From positions 6,987,034-7,051,033 of the forward strand of contig CM072888.1 of the NCBI GenBank assembly GCA_037013685.1: a stretch of DNA of 64,000 nucleotides, given 5' to 3'. Position numbers and translations under genes: made by a program. This stretch comes from Acridotheres tristis (taxonomy: Eukaryota; Chordata; Aves; Passeriformes; Sturnidae). The notes under the pieces were generated by a model, which saw only the letters and a program-made list of their open reading frames with translations, ran no database searches and had not been told where the DNA came from. Below, piece after piece: positions 53,401 through 64,000 of the stretch (the first letter of the stretch is position 1; the number at the start of each line of letters is the position of its first letter).

Positions 53401-55099
53401 ATGACAGTGGACATATGACAAGTATGTGACAGATGGGAGCACTGTACAATCTGCCTTTATCATCATTTCACTTTGTCGTGCTTTGGAACTTCTTGGTTTT
53501 ATTTCCTCTGCATGGCACAATTAATTAAATTTCCAGGAGTCTTCTGCCTATATGTGGTGGTTCCTTTTTGATGAAGCAAGAGATACAGAATTTCACTGGA
53601 GAGAGACATATATGGCTCTTTTGCCCTTAAGTTTTAGGATGGTTATGACTAAAAGAATACGCTTCTCCCTTATGTACAGAAACTGTCTTTACAGAAATAA
53701 ATGCATTTGTACAGGGGGTAATCAAGAAACAGTGTATGAACTAATTACTCAAAATACTCTAATTCGCTGTCCCAAGAAAGATGGTTATCTTTGATTAGAC
53801 TTCCTACTCATGACTTAGAATAGGGACTACATATTTAATGGTATATAGGATAAATCTAGGTTTGCAAACATTAGCTCTATTTATAAAATTTTAAATGTGG
53901 TCTTAGATCCTGAGGGGGAGTTTAATATAGATAACCTCCTCGTGTGTCTTTCAAATCTAAATATTGATGAGTAGTGCTCTCAGTCATTTCAACATTGAAT
54001 ATTCCTAGCCTATGAAAGGTAACGATAAAATTGCCATTCTACATCTAAAGAAAGATATTAGCTCTGCCAAAGTCCACAAGGAGATTGAAAAAAAATATTT
54101 TTCAAAAATACCAGCACTATATACATATGCTTTTGTTTCTGTATATTTGAATCTTAATGCACGTTACTACATATTATTTTATTATGGTCACAGATTTCCA
54201 CTGTAACTAAGTTATGAATACTTTCTTGGACTTTGGTGTGTAATACAGTTTATGCAGTGCAACATGCTCAGGAATAGTATCCACATTAAATATTGATAAT
54301 TCTGATATTCACCAGTCAAATATTCATAGGATGATATCTCTATCTGGACAGCAGGTGCTTACTTAATGGCAGAAAAGTGGTGGTCAGTAGCAAGTTAAAA
54401 GCAATGTCAATTTTGAATTTTCAGCCACTTGTCTGTTTAGCACCCAACCCTTTGGGAGCTGGATCTTTGCCACAATCTCTTACATTCTTAGAATGGATGC
54501 CTTGGGGCTGATAGGGTCTAAAAAAAGGAAGAGATTGTCTGTAACATACATGTATTAGAAATGTATCTCTGTTTCTCATTTTTTCCTCCTTTAGGGCATG
54601 TTTGCCATGAGCTCTGAATTCTGTTGCTTCCACTTCAGCATTTTCATTACGTGTTTTTGTTTGAATGCCTTCTGTGCTGAATCTGGGAGCATGACTGCTT
54701 GGGAGATTTATATATTCTAGAGTCTCCTTTAAGCTGCCATCGTGTTAGTGGCTACAAGAAAAAGCCTGCTGGGCTCCTGGGTGTAGTGACATTTTAGATT
54801 ATTTGGCAATAGCCACCACACTATTCCTGTTTCTTATTCAGGAACTGCAAAAACCTAATGAATATGAAGGGTACTCCTATAATCATCCCACCCCAGAAAG
54901 AAGCCTGGGGGTTTTGCCCCAAGTTCTCATTTGTTCTGTGGCTCTATATCCAAAATAGCAGCTTTGGATCCAAGATTGGGAGCTGTGTTAGAGAATGAAC
55001 GCTGCCAAGGAAAGTGCTGCCTGGTGATTGCAATAACATTTATGGAAAAGACATTACAATTTCCACACAATGTTCCTTCCCCCTGACTCCCCAGCTTAG

Positions 55100-55210
55100 C
55101 CCAGTGGCACCTCTGTGAGACAAAAGAAACTGCACGGTTTTCTGTCCCAGGGTCATTCAGGGAGTGAGTGCTAAAAATGGAATATAACTCTTCTGAGGCT
55201 GGAAGTCAAT
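55100..55210 (-). mobile_element. MIR-like SINE fragment (antisense, degraded)
   Basis: Antisense MIR landmarks appear in order: GAGACAAAAGAAACTGCAC (MIR: GATGAGGAAACTGAGGCAC), then CTGTCCCAGGGTCATTCAGG (MIR: TTGCCCAAGGTCACACAGCT), then AGTGAGTGCTAAAAATGGAA (MIR: AGTAAGTGGCAGAGCCAGGA), then an ATAACTCTTCTGAGGC end (MIR: AACCCAGGTCTTCTGACTC). Divergence is higher than in the copy at 26.4 kb, so I am less sure. Together with the other MIR-like stretches it suggests that old SINE relics are being retained in this region. Confidence 0.5.
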
Positions 55211-55379
55211 ACTCGCTATTGCTCAAATGGTGCTGGGAGGATATTGCCTGGTCCTGGGGCACCCAGGAGCAGTTAAGGAGACAGAAAGCTTAGGCTTTTG
55301 TTTTTACAGCAGGGATAAAATGGCCTCCAAGGTGTTGTTAAAAAGATCCTCCTGAAAAGTTCACGTTTCATAAGATTTA

Positions 55380-55660
55380 TATATGTATTGGCTTATTCAG
55401 GACTTTAATTAAAAATTGTAGAAGGTCCTTTAGTTCATTAATTGAAGATGTTTCCCCTGTAAATGAGAGATTAATTTATGCCTGTTTTTAATTGTTGGAT
55501 GCCACCACAATTGGTGCTGCATAAAAATACATAGAGTACATAGAATATGAATTAAAACAAGTGCATAATTATAACCACATCAGCCTAAAGGCAGGAGGCA
55601 TTTTAATATCGGAGTCTGGTAATGGTGCATGAATTTAGAAGGATTAATTTTTCTGAGACA
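55380..55660. promoter_or_regulatory. Candidate conserved non-coding element
   Basis: The stretch holds a run of homeodomain-like cores (ACTTTAATTAAAAATTG, TTCATTAATTGAAG, GAGATTAATTTATGCC, GTTTTTAATTGTTGG). CACCACAATTGGTG at 55,503-55,516 is a near-palindrome with a SOX-like ACAAT core, followed by GGCATTTTAATATCGG with a CpG. No open frame or repeat explains it. It lies just 3' of a MIR-like relic; the two may be unrelated. Confidence 0.26.
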
Positions 55661-56959
55661 GTTCAGAAGTATTTAGCCTTTATTCTGCCCTTATTTAAAA
55701 TGCCTCATATAATACATCTCAGTATTTTACATAATTTAAACTTTCATAAGACATTTTGTTCTCACTCTGTAAGGTTCTTCAACATACTGAAACACTGCTA
55801 AGATCTTAAGTCTACAAATCATAATCTTTCCAAACAGATCCTTTGTTCTGAGGCTTTGCATTGGTAATCAGTAGTATCAGTGCCTGGTATAGATCAGCTT
55901 GCTCATTTAGGGTGATGCTTCTCTCATGGAGATAGAAATACACTTAGCTATGTAGGTAGGTGTGTATATATAGATAAAGGCGTTTTGCATTGGTCAGAAC
56001 ACCACAGTTACCAGACTGTTGGGCATTAAGGTGTCATGGAAAAATGCTTGAATTCCTTACACCAGAGCATTATTGAATTAATTGGGGTGACAAGTATGCA
56101 GCAGAAAGCAGAGTTTGCTCCCTTGACAGAAAAATCAGAGACAAGATCAAGTGGTTTTATGCTCTCAGGAAATAGATAACATGTATGAACTCTCTGCATG
56201 TTTGAGGACACATACTCAGTGAGTGAGGCTGCTGACCATCAGCAAAATACTTCACAATATGTGTCATTTTGAATCTTGTTCAAGTGACTGTTCAACTGGA
56301 ATTAACTATATAGCTAAAAATAAGAGTGTCTGAGACCTTTTCTAGGTTTGGCTCAGGTATTTGCAGGAGGCTTTGTGGCCCTTGCTGGCCTGAGTGCATC
56401 ACAGCAGATTGTGTAGCTGTTACAGTAATGTGCTTGAGTAGCTAGCAGGAGGTTTTAAGAAATTTAGCAATAGAAGGAGATGTGGTGAAAGGAAGACGAT
56501 TCCTAAGGCAGGGGAAAAAAAAAAAGATAATCCTTACCAGTTGTAAAAGTTTCACGAGAACAGAGGTTGTATTACTGTAATAATTCCATTATTAACTTTT
56601 TGATAGATGATTTACATACGAATATTAACAGGAGATAGCCTGGATTCAAGATATATTCACAGAGCATGGAAACATTATCTCAGGTTCCTGAATGCATCTG
56701 TCAGCATATCCTTTGATCCTGATTTGTAACATGTATTCTGTTTCAGTTCTGGGTTTCTGGGTCTTTCCTCTACAGAGTCTTCCCACTCCAACAGATTACT
56801 TCAAAATACATGGTAGCTTTGTGATGTGAACAAATATCTACTGAGATCAGATTTTTTTAAACTTCTTATGAATAGGAAATTAGATAGAAAGAACTCTTGT
56901 ATGCCTGCACGTCCCTCAGCATGTGAGTTTTCTCTACATTAGAAAGCAAATCACAATCA

Positions 56960-57066
56960 AAGAGCCTTACATGGATTTTAGATTCTGACCTTGGGCAAGT
57001 TACTGAGGTCCTCTGTGTTTTGGTTTGAGGCTCATATTCTTGCATGTGCAAAATGCTAATATTCTG
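56960..57066 (+). mobile_element. MIR-like SINE fragment (sense)
   Basis: The stretch contains GACCTTGGGCAAGTTACT, almost identical to the MIR core GACCTTGGGCAAGTCACT. It continues with CCTCTGTG (MIR: CCTCTCTGAG), a TTTTGGTTTGAGGCTC segment (MIR: CCTCAGTTTCCTC) and CATGTGCAAAATGCTAATAT (MIR: CATCTGTAAAATGGGGATAA). An insertion of about ten bases must be assumed in the middle. Orientation is plus. The upstream GAGCCTTACATGGATTTTAG may be the degraded 5' part of the core. This is the best-preserved MIR core in the window; the remaining doubt is that it is short and the alignment was made from memory. Confidence 0.62.
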
Positions 57067-57729
57067 TGCATCAAGGTGTCCATATTTTTCTCTCTGTAGA
57101 AAAATGAATCCTAGAGATGACTGTTTTATTTTTTAAAGCTTTTTTCTTTTTTTCTTTCTCTTGGCTGGTGCTACATTGACATAATCCATGCATATTTTCA
57201 GTCCCTGGATTTTTTTTTTCCTATCTGCTACTTTAGTAGCACTCAGTTTGCAGAACAGAGGTCCTGAGTTTTTCCTCTCTTGTTAAGCAGAACTCTTACT
57301 GGGTTTTAATCTTGGCTGCAACAGCTTTTGTGACCCCAGAGTTCACAGGCTGCCTCTCCTTTGGCTGTGAATGCTTCTCTTTCTCCTACGGGAGGAGCAG
57401 TAGATTTTTTTTTTTCCCCCCCTGGAAAATAGTAGTATGACCTGAGAGCTCTTTTTATTGCAACTTCCTCACTCTTAAAACTATAGCTGAGGATTTTGTG
57501 CACAGTTTTGTGCCTCTTGTGATATTCTGAGGAGATGCAGCCACTGAACTATTGCCCATTTGATGTTCCCCCAGAGTCTCCCACTCCAGGCCCCTGTAGG
57601 ATTTGCTGACTTTAGAAAAGTGCTCTTGTTTATGGTTCTTTCAGTCTTCCCTTCCCCGTGCTCACTCTGCCAAGTGGTTCTAATAGCAGGTTTTTATTCT
57701 TTTTTTCTTTTTTTCGTCTGTGCTTTTAG

Positions 57730-57969
57730 GTATAAGAAAATTCTTTGTGTGATGAAAGGATGGAGGCAGAGTTGTGTGCAGGCTCTGCTTAGCTGGCACC
57801 ACCTGTCTCAGAGCCAGCCCAGCCTCCTGCCAGTGACTCCAAGATTTGAAGGAACCAGGCTCAAAGAGAAGTACCCAAAAGGAAAACGGAAATCTACTTT
57901 TCTTGACATCTCTACCAGCAAGCAGCAGAAGCACATGACTCTGTTTCTTTCCAGGATGTGGAGGAAAAG
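57730..57969 (+). other. Candidate spliced exon (240 nt, open, unrecognised)
   Basis: A very strong acceptor-like signal precedes it: a pyrimidine run of nearly 40 bases (57,691-57,728) with no internal AG, ending TTTTAG at 57,729. A donor-like AAAAG|GTAAAA follows at 57,970. The 240 bases between them are divisible by three and are open in the frame that runs 57,560-57,973. That frame would give an 80-codon segment rich in Ser, Leu, Lys and His with no domain I recognise. The minus strand is also open across much of the interval, so openness may reflect composition. I cannot see partner exons, so this could be a non-coding RNA exon or a chance arrangement. Confidence 0.15.
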
Positions 57970-60853
57970 GTAAAAAAACACGAGAACTGGCAAAACCCAC
58001 GAGATCACAAAGCTGCCAAGTAGCTCCTGAGGAGAGCCATGTGGCTGATCCAAGACCTTATCCTTGGCAGATTTTGCCACAGAGCATTCACAGGAATATT
58101 TCATCCCTTCCCCGAGAAATTATGCTGGTTGCTTAAAGACCTTACTGGTTATGAACTCCAGGCCTTGCAGAGGTGAGCAGCTGTCTCTGAATATCCTGTT
58201 TCCAGCATTAAAAGAGGAAAGGTAACTGCTCTTTATTTGGTTTCTTTTGCTAAAGTTCGTATCTTTTCTTAAATTTAAAGCAAACTGGGAAGACAGGGTG
58301 ATTGTTATTCATAAAGTTACGTATTGGGTTAATCCTTTTTCTTCCAGGCTTCCTGGAATTTCTGGGTTTGCATCTTGAGCTTTCCCCCCTATATTTTAAG
58401 CTTTCCAAATATTATTCTATGGTTTGGGTACAGTTTTTAACATTTGTAATAGACTTGTCTCAGCTGTGTCCACACATAAAGGAACTAATCCCCCATCTTT
58501 CTGGAGAGCCTGTCCCAGCTAAGAAGATGAGTTGTGTCTGGGATCAGGAGTTCAGACTGCAAGTGTCCACAGGAGCTGATTGGTGACGTGATGCCTTCTC
58601 TTGTTTTATACAGTCATGGCTTTCCTTATCAGCTCCTTTTAATTCCTCTGCCTCTCAGCACTGCTTAACTTCATATGGACTTTTCAGTTAGTTCTTTTAG
58701 CTTGTTTCTGAAGCCAGGGACAGATTCTAACTTGAGGAAAAGCACCTTTTTTTTTTTTTCTTTTTTTAAAATTTGCTCAGTGTCTCTGAAACACGATTTT
58801 TATTGATGGAAAAAAGGCAAAGAATAAATTATAAGACATTCTGCTCTCATTTAATGTCCTAAAAACAGTGGGGGATGAACAGATATATTTTCTTGTATTC
58901 AGAGATACATTTTATTTCTTTCTATTCTTTCAGTAGGCAATGCATACTGATACGATCTAAAAAGCAGAAAAATGCATATTATCCCGTGAAAGAATACTGT
59001 TTTGCATCTAGGAAAAGTTGGCTTAGTTGTTTGTGGTTTTCTGAGGTAAACATAGGACTTTCTTATGCTTTTTGTATTGAATGGAAAATTTATTTTAATT
59101 ATTCTAGCTTAGCTTGGATTGTCAGTTTAAATTCACCTGCTGAGTACTATCAGCTGGTGTTGGCATCTGTGTATTCATGCTTGAAGATGTCCATATTCAT
59201 TACTGCATTTCTTTAGCTTAACAAAGCTTGGAATTAAATGCAGCCCACAAAGTGAGCATTTATCATTCAGTGATGCACTGAGAGCTAGTGCTGCTGCAGG
59301 AAAGGATTGTTTCAGTCATTGAGAGTCCAGTCTGATCATGAAACTCTGGCTCTTTGTGGTGGAACCACTGCAAGAACAACATCCTTACCATCTGTGTCCT
59401 CGTCAGAGGCTTCATAGCTGCATGTTTAGCATTTCAAAACCCTCCAGATGTTGATGCTGAATTATTCATTTAGTTAGGAGCTGCCACAGCTGTGTGCTTT
59501 CCTGTGTATTCTTTCAGGCAATCTGGCAGCAGCCCCTGGTTTGAGCAGGGCACAGTGCAGACTCAGTTCTGATGGGCATCACTGTGGTGCACATGATTGG
59601 TGCCGAGCTGGCAAAGCAGAGCATTGTCACTGCACCCCGGCAGTTTCAGTGTCCCTGTCACCATGTCATGGGATGAAAATGAGCGTCCCTTGGGTACATG
59701 AATGTTCCCGTGGTACTGAAATTATTGTAGAGAACCCTTTAAAATCAATGCAGCAGCCTGTGAGTTAAAAGAGGGATGGGAGTGGAAGAGGTGAAGTATC
59801 AACGCCAAGAGAAATAGTGGAGGAAAAGGAAGGAGGAAAACCACAGGGCAAAAAAGCAGCACAAGAGGTGGAACAAATGGAAGAGTATGGGAAATGCACT
59901 GTGTACTGAAAAAACTGCAAAGAAGGAAGCATAATAGAGCACATTAAAGAAAAAAAGGAAGAAATATTTAATTATAAGGAATAAAATACCACAAAATATT
60001 TGGTCAGATATGGGACATTTGCATTATCTGCTTGAAAAAGTATCAGATTCAAAAACACAGTTTCTAAAATATTTCTAGTGAGTAACTGGTTAAAAATACT
60101 CTGCTTTTCCTGTGACAGCAAAGCAGGAAAAAAAGGGGATTGGAATCCAAATTGCCAAATATCCATTGAATAAGTTTCTTCCTCAAAATAAACAAAGCTC
60201 TGTTTGTTTATTTCTACTCATAGAATCTGATATTGGAAGTTATTTAATTGCTTGAAAGCAATTTGTTTTCATAACTTGTGACTGGAAAGCCAAATCCCAA
60301 GAAGCTCTGCAAACTTTACTGAAAATATTTTAAAGCCATTGCAATGATAGCAAAAGTGAAAGGTGACCTTAACTCAGTGATGTCTCCCAGAAAGAGAGTT
60401 GGTGCTTTGTGAATTTTTAGGGAGTCTGCTTATGGTGGTTTTGTTTTGTCTTTTTTTTTTAATAGTTAAATCTCAGTTATTGAAAATAACAAATTCATGC
60501 ATAAACAGTGAGTGATTCCCTTGCATAATCTATTCGAAGAAAAAGGTAAGGAGAAAAACCTATCATTCTATCTTTGTGAGTTTGAATGATAACAGTTGAA
60601 ATCTATGTTCAAAATGCAATGAGAGACTAAAAATAATCACTCCTCCACTGCCCATCTAAACCATCTGTCTTAATTTAGAAAGCATTAACCCCTTATAACA
60701 TGGCAAAGTAATAGGTAGTGGCATTGCCTTACACCTCCTTTGTTCTTATAACTCTCCTTTTCTTTGGGAAAGACTGGTTTTCTGGCCTGTTCCAGACTCT
60801 GAAAGGTTGCTTTCTCCCAGGTGAGACAAAATGAATTTGTCACTGCACAAGAC

Positions 60854-60973
60854 ATATTTTTATATTTTTATATTTTTATATTTTTATATTTTTATATTTT
60901 TATATTTTTATATTTTTATATTTTTATATTTTTATATTTTTATATTTTTATATTTTTATATTTTTATATTTTT
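60854..60973. repeat. Perfect octanucleotide minisatellite (ATATTTTT) x15
   Basis: Fifteen uninterrupted head-to-tail copies of the 8-base unit ATATTTTT run for 120 bases, followed by a partial AT before the array breaks at ATGTTC. I checked phase at three points in the array and found no substitution. Because 8 is not a multiple of 3, two frames read through it as a repeating eight-residue pattern of Ile, Phe, Leu and Tyr; these frames at 60,821-61,064 are low-complexity artefacts. The flanks (a CTCCCAGGTGAGAC stretch on the left, a G+C-richer CAGCTCCTGCCCAGCAGCTG on the right) are not repetitive. A perfect array suggests recent expansion and length polymorphism. All-A/T content with strict T-tract asymmetry makes it easily unwound DNA. 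Confidence 0.97.
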
Positions 60974-63201
60974 ATGTTCAGCTCCTGCCCAGCAGCTGGA
61001 GTGCACAGGCAGTTTGGGAGGCAAGGCTGAGATTGTGTGTGGGTTTAAATTTCATTCACTCTGAGTGAATGCCACTGACTTGCTCATTCCTCATCTGAAG
61101 AGATGGAGAGCCCTGGGCACTTAGTGGCACTGAATCCTTGTCCCAGTGCTCTGCAGGGGAAGCCCAGTGTCATCACCCTACACTTGTGTGCAGATTGTGT
61201 AGTCTGACTGCACTGGACAGTTTAAAAATCACTTTGTGGCCACACGGTTGCACATCTCTCTCCCTTTCCTGTGGGGCTGGCTTAATAAAGCTGCCAGCTG
61301 TCGGATGGAATCTGTTCCACTTCTCAGGGTCCTGCTTATCAAGAGGAACAAGCTCACATCTTTTGGGACAAGTGTAATGAAACACCTGCTCAAGTGCCCA
61401 GTGACAGCCAAGCCAGGTAGAGCTCAGTTTGCATGAGGAGCTGGAGGAAGCACGGTCAGTCAATAGTGGAATAGAACGATTTTGTAAAATCAGCAGTGTT
61501 TTCTCCTTGAACTTCTTGTCTTATTTGGGTTACTCACGTGGAAGGGTGACAGAAATTATTTGTAGCATTCTGTATTATTGCAGAGGCAGACAAAAGTTAA
61601 TTATATTTAGAGGACTGGATTTGTTGGAGTAAGGAAAAACATGGAAGGGTAACCCAGGTACTCATCTAGTTTTGATACACTCAAGTGAAAAATGGCTGTT
61701 TAAAACATGTAGGAGAAACCATACCTTACACAGCAGAATTTTCTAAATAAAATGCAAATAAAGTATTTTAAATAAATATTTATACCTAAAGGTTGTTTTT
61801 TATAAAGTTCTTCTTGCTCTTGAAAAGGAGACTGCAGTTTTTCTGTATTTTATGAGTAATTTAACTATGAAGCATCATGACATCAAATCTGAATATTGTG
61901 CCTTCAACCTATGGAATTTCACATCTGCTTTCTGATACTTTATCTGTAAACCAATGGGAAAACGAAAAGATGAAATTAGATAATAATGTGTAGCAAGTTT
62001 CCCTGCTGTCCTTCTAAGAGCAAATTTTTCTTCCTTCCTGTTTTTTGAAAAATATTTCTATCCTGATTTTTAATGTTTCCCCTCAACCCTCAACCTCCAT
62101 GATTCTTTGATGAAGTCTAATTTTGCTAGCATTTTGAGCAGTAATTTTTGCTGAGTTTTATTAACCAGAAGTGTACTTTGATCTTTTCTTTACATGTCCA
62201 TGCTTCTCAACTTCAAACAGCACAAATCCTGGAAGTGCTAGCAGTTAAAAGAAAAAAAAAATTAAACAATCATTAAAATTCATGGGACAAGTTGAGTTTT
62301 TACTGGTGACATTATGAGAAATCTGAAGTTTCAGAGCCTAAGGACAGGTGAGGCAGGGTAGGAGGGAGTATCAGTGACACCCATTGTGGTTATTGGGAGA
62401 CAGGGAAAAGCATCAGATGCCACAAAATCAAGAATCCCCAGAAAAAAATGGTGAAACAAAACTGAAGAGGGGTCTGTAGGAAATCATTGAGTATATTCAC
62501 CCATTGTGATCTTTACCCTACCCAAGTTTGTTTCTCAATAAGGATGTTAAAAAGGACACAGATGTACAAAAGGTCTGTGTGGGGATCTAGCCACACGAAT
62601 ACAATCTCAAGTTGTCCCATTTCAGTCTGGTTTATCTATTTTCAAACTTACTTTTTCAAAATTTCCATTGCTTCTGTATGAATTGCACTAACTAAAAACT
62701 CGAGAGTGTCAACTGTTAGGGGGAAAAAAGGCATTTTTAACTTTTTGAGAGCATTATTAATTTAACATTGGTGACTGGATGGCCTGAGCAATGTTACATT
62801 TTCTGCAAAAGGCTGGTTCCTTCTCTAAAATAATTTGTCTCAGTTGAATATTCCTGGCTCACTTAGGAGTGCTCTGTGCAGAAGTTTTCACACTCTGCAT
62901 GACTAGCAGAATGTTTCCAAAGCAGTTTGGAGGGAAGAAAAAGAGGTCTTCATTTCCCCCCCCTGGCCCTTGCTTAGAAAGAGATCAGTTTTGCACTTAA
63001 TAAATTCTGCACTGCTTTGAGATTTTATATGTAGAAGTGGGCTGATTCCTTAATGGAGGCCATGTAGCATCTGTCTATATATGACATTTTTAGGAACAGC
63101 TGTGAATTCTTCAGCTTGCTCATGTTTTTGTCTCTTCTTCTTGTGACGTTCCTAAGCCTATGGGGAAAGTTCCATGCATTAAGGAAAGTGAGGAGGTCAG
63201 A
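60974..63201. other. Non-coding DNA between minisatellite and second CR1
   Basis: The first 450 bases are clearly G+C-richer than the rest and carry overlapping open frames on both strands with no recognisable product. From about 61,650 the sequence returns to A+T-rich, featureless DNA with short A, T and C runs (for example C9 near 62,956). Confidence 0.65.
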
Positions 63202-63396
63202 GAATCATGGAATGGTTTGGGTTGAAAGAGACTTTTAAAGTTGCCACGGGCAGGGACACCTTCCATTAGACCTGGTTGCTCAAAGCTCCATCCAACCTGG
63301 CCTTGGATGTTTGCAGGGAGGGGACACCCAACACCTCTTCGGGCAACCTTCTCCAGTGTTCTACCACCCTCTTCATAAAAAATGGCTTTCTTATAC
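63202..63396 (-). mobile_element. CR1 LINE 3'-end fragment (short, antisense)
   Basis: The plus strand starts with GAATCATGGAATGGTTTGGG, the classic antisense CR1 3' terminus. It continues through GGGCAGGGACACCTTCCATT, GACCTGGTTGCTCAAAGC, TCCATCCAACCTGGCCTTGG, GGCAACCTTCTCCAGTGTT and a CCACCCTCTTCATAAAAAA segment. The element is on the minus strand and is cut off after roughly 195 bases, so only the 3' untranslated tail was copied. It matches the remembered consensus better than the 40.6 kb copy and keeps an intact GAATCATGGAATGG end, so it is probably a younger or different subfamily. No target-site duplication is visible, as expected for CR1. Two plus-strand open frames starting at 63,311 and 63,382 overlap it and are not genes. 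Confidence 0.93.
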
Positions 63397-64000
63397 AGAG
63401 TTTCAAATGACGGTCTTGAAACTAGATTTTGTTTTTGTGTATGGCTTTTGGGGCTTCTACCTGCCTTTAATATCTTTTTTCATTCTCACTCTATTGCTGG
63501 AAGTGGTGGAATATTCCCTTTCAGTTTTCATTTTTCTGGAGAGTATATGCTGATGTGCTATTTTGCTGTACAGATGACCAAAACATTCTAGACCTTGGGT
63601 GTTTTTCCCAGTATGTTAAAACAAGTCTTCAAGTACTAAGTGAAATTTCTTGTAAAGTTTCATTTACAAAATTCAATTTATGCATATGATTTGCTTTTCA
63701 GGATTATAAGGGAAAGAAAAATTATAAAAAGAGCATTATCATATAAATAAAAGCAGCCACACTGGTGCCCATGCCAGGCAACTCGTGGTTGTTCCTGCAG
63801 TCACATAGTATGCAATGCTTCACAATCTTTGTGGCTCTACATCCCTACCATCCCTTTTTTTATTTTCAGGCTTTTTCATGCATTATGGATTCTTCTGTGC
63901 AAAACATCCCTGCTTTGATGTGTCAGAGGTTATTTTTTTTCACAATTGTTTTTTAAATTGTCGTATCTTCCTAGCTGAAATATTGACATTGAACCTTTTT
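63397..64000. other. Non-coding DNA after the second CR1
   Basis: The last 600 bases show no further CR1 similarity, no LTR and no recognisable coding sequence. Short plus-strand frames rich in Phe and Leu reflect T-rich composition. Confidence 0.65.

Larger units (their letters stand above)
41083..60853. other. Non-coding DNA between CR1 and minisatellite
   Basis: Contents are the hairpin, tandem duplications, MIR-like relics, LTR-like start, regulatory-looking blocks and exon candidate listed separately. The longest frame in the window, 183 codons on the plus strand at 46,057-46,608, lies here. Its N-terminal half has one hydrophobic stretch near residues 74-95, and its C-terminal part is a different, G+C-richer composition ending in a run of Cys codons from a CTG repeat. 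I recognise no family and do not call it a gene. Confidence 0.65.

Noticed and set aside
58747..58775. Long T-rich run as a possible antisense poly-A tail of a processed pseudogene
   Set aside because: No recognisable coding sequence lies next to it on either side.
60821..61064. Two overlapping frames with a repeating Ile/Phe/Leu/Tyr pattern, superficially membrane-like
   Set aside because: They are the translation of the ATATTTTT minisatellite and carry no information beyond it.
1..64000. tRNA, rRNA, CRISPR, phage, toxin-antitoxin or operon-like features
   Set aside because: Looked for on both strands and not seen; the sequence is eukaryotic in character and gives no support for any of them.

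Overview
This window reads as vertebrate nuclear DNA, most likely from a bird. Two stretches (about 40.65-41.08 kb and 63.20-63.40 kb) are recognisable antisense 3' ends of CR1 LINEs of the avian type. Overall repeat density is very low, the sequence is A+T-rich and CpG-poor, and open reading frames are short and end in random stops. I found no bacterial-type operons, Shine-Dalgarno sites, CRISPR arrays, rRNA or tRNA genes, and no protein I could recognise. None of the short reading frames looks like a conserved coding exon. The window is best described as intergenic or deep-intronic DNA (a gene desert).

Layout. 0-13.6 kb: unremarkable A+T-rich DNA with small simple repeats and one short hairpin. 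13.6-20.8 kb: the densest run of stretches that look like conserved non-coding elements (balanced composition, homeodomain, TALE, POU and NK-like cores, few homopolymers). 20.8-40.6 kb: mostly featureless, but with an old MIR-like SINE at 26.4 kb, an A/C-only tract at 25.8 kb, a cluster of four TAATTA cores at 29.2 kb, and two candidate non-coding exons. 40.65-41.08 kb: the longer CR1. 41-50 kb: a perfect 13-bp-arm hairpin at 43.8 kb, another regulatory-looking block at 47.1-47.6 kb and a small tandem duplication at 48.05 kb. 50.5-58 kb: three more MIR-like fragments (one weak), a possible decayed LTR start at 53.3 kb, a regulatory-looking block at 55.4-55.7 kb, and the best candidate spliced exon at 57.7-58.0 kb. 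60.85-60.97 kb: a perfect 15-copy octanucleotide minisatellite. 63.2 kb: the second CR1.

No genes can be said to work together here. The most biologically interesting reading is a regulatory landscape: several possible enhancer-like blocks in otherwise neutral DNA, the kind of desert that flanks developmental transcription-factor genes. That reading is inference from composition and motif content, and only a cross-species alignment could establish it. I did not find convincing evidence of a new biological system. The minisatellite, the TAATTA cluster and the symmetric candidate exon are the observations I would check first.
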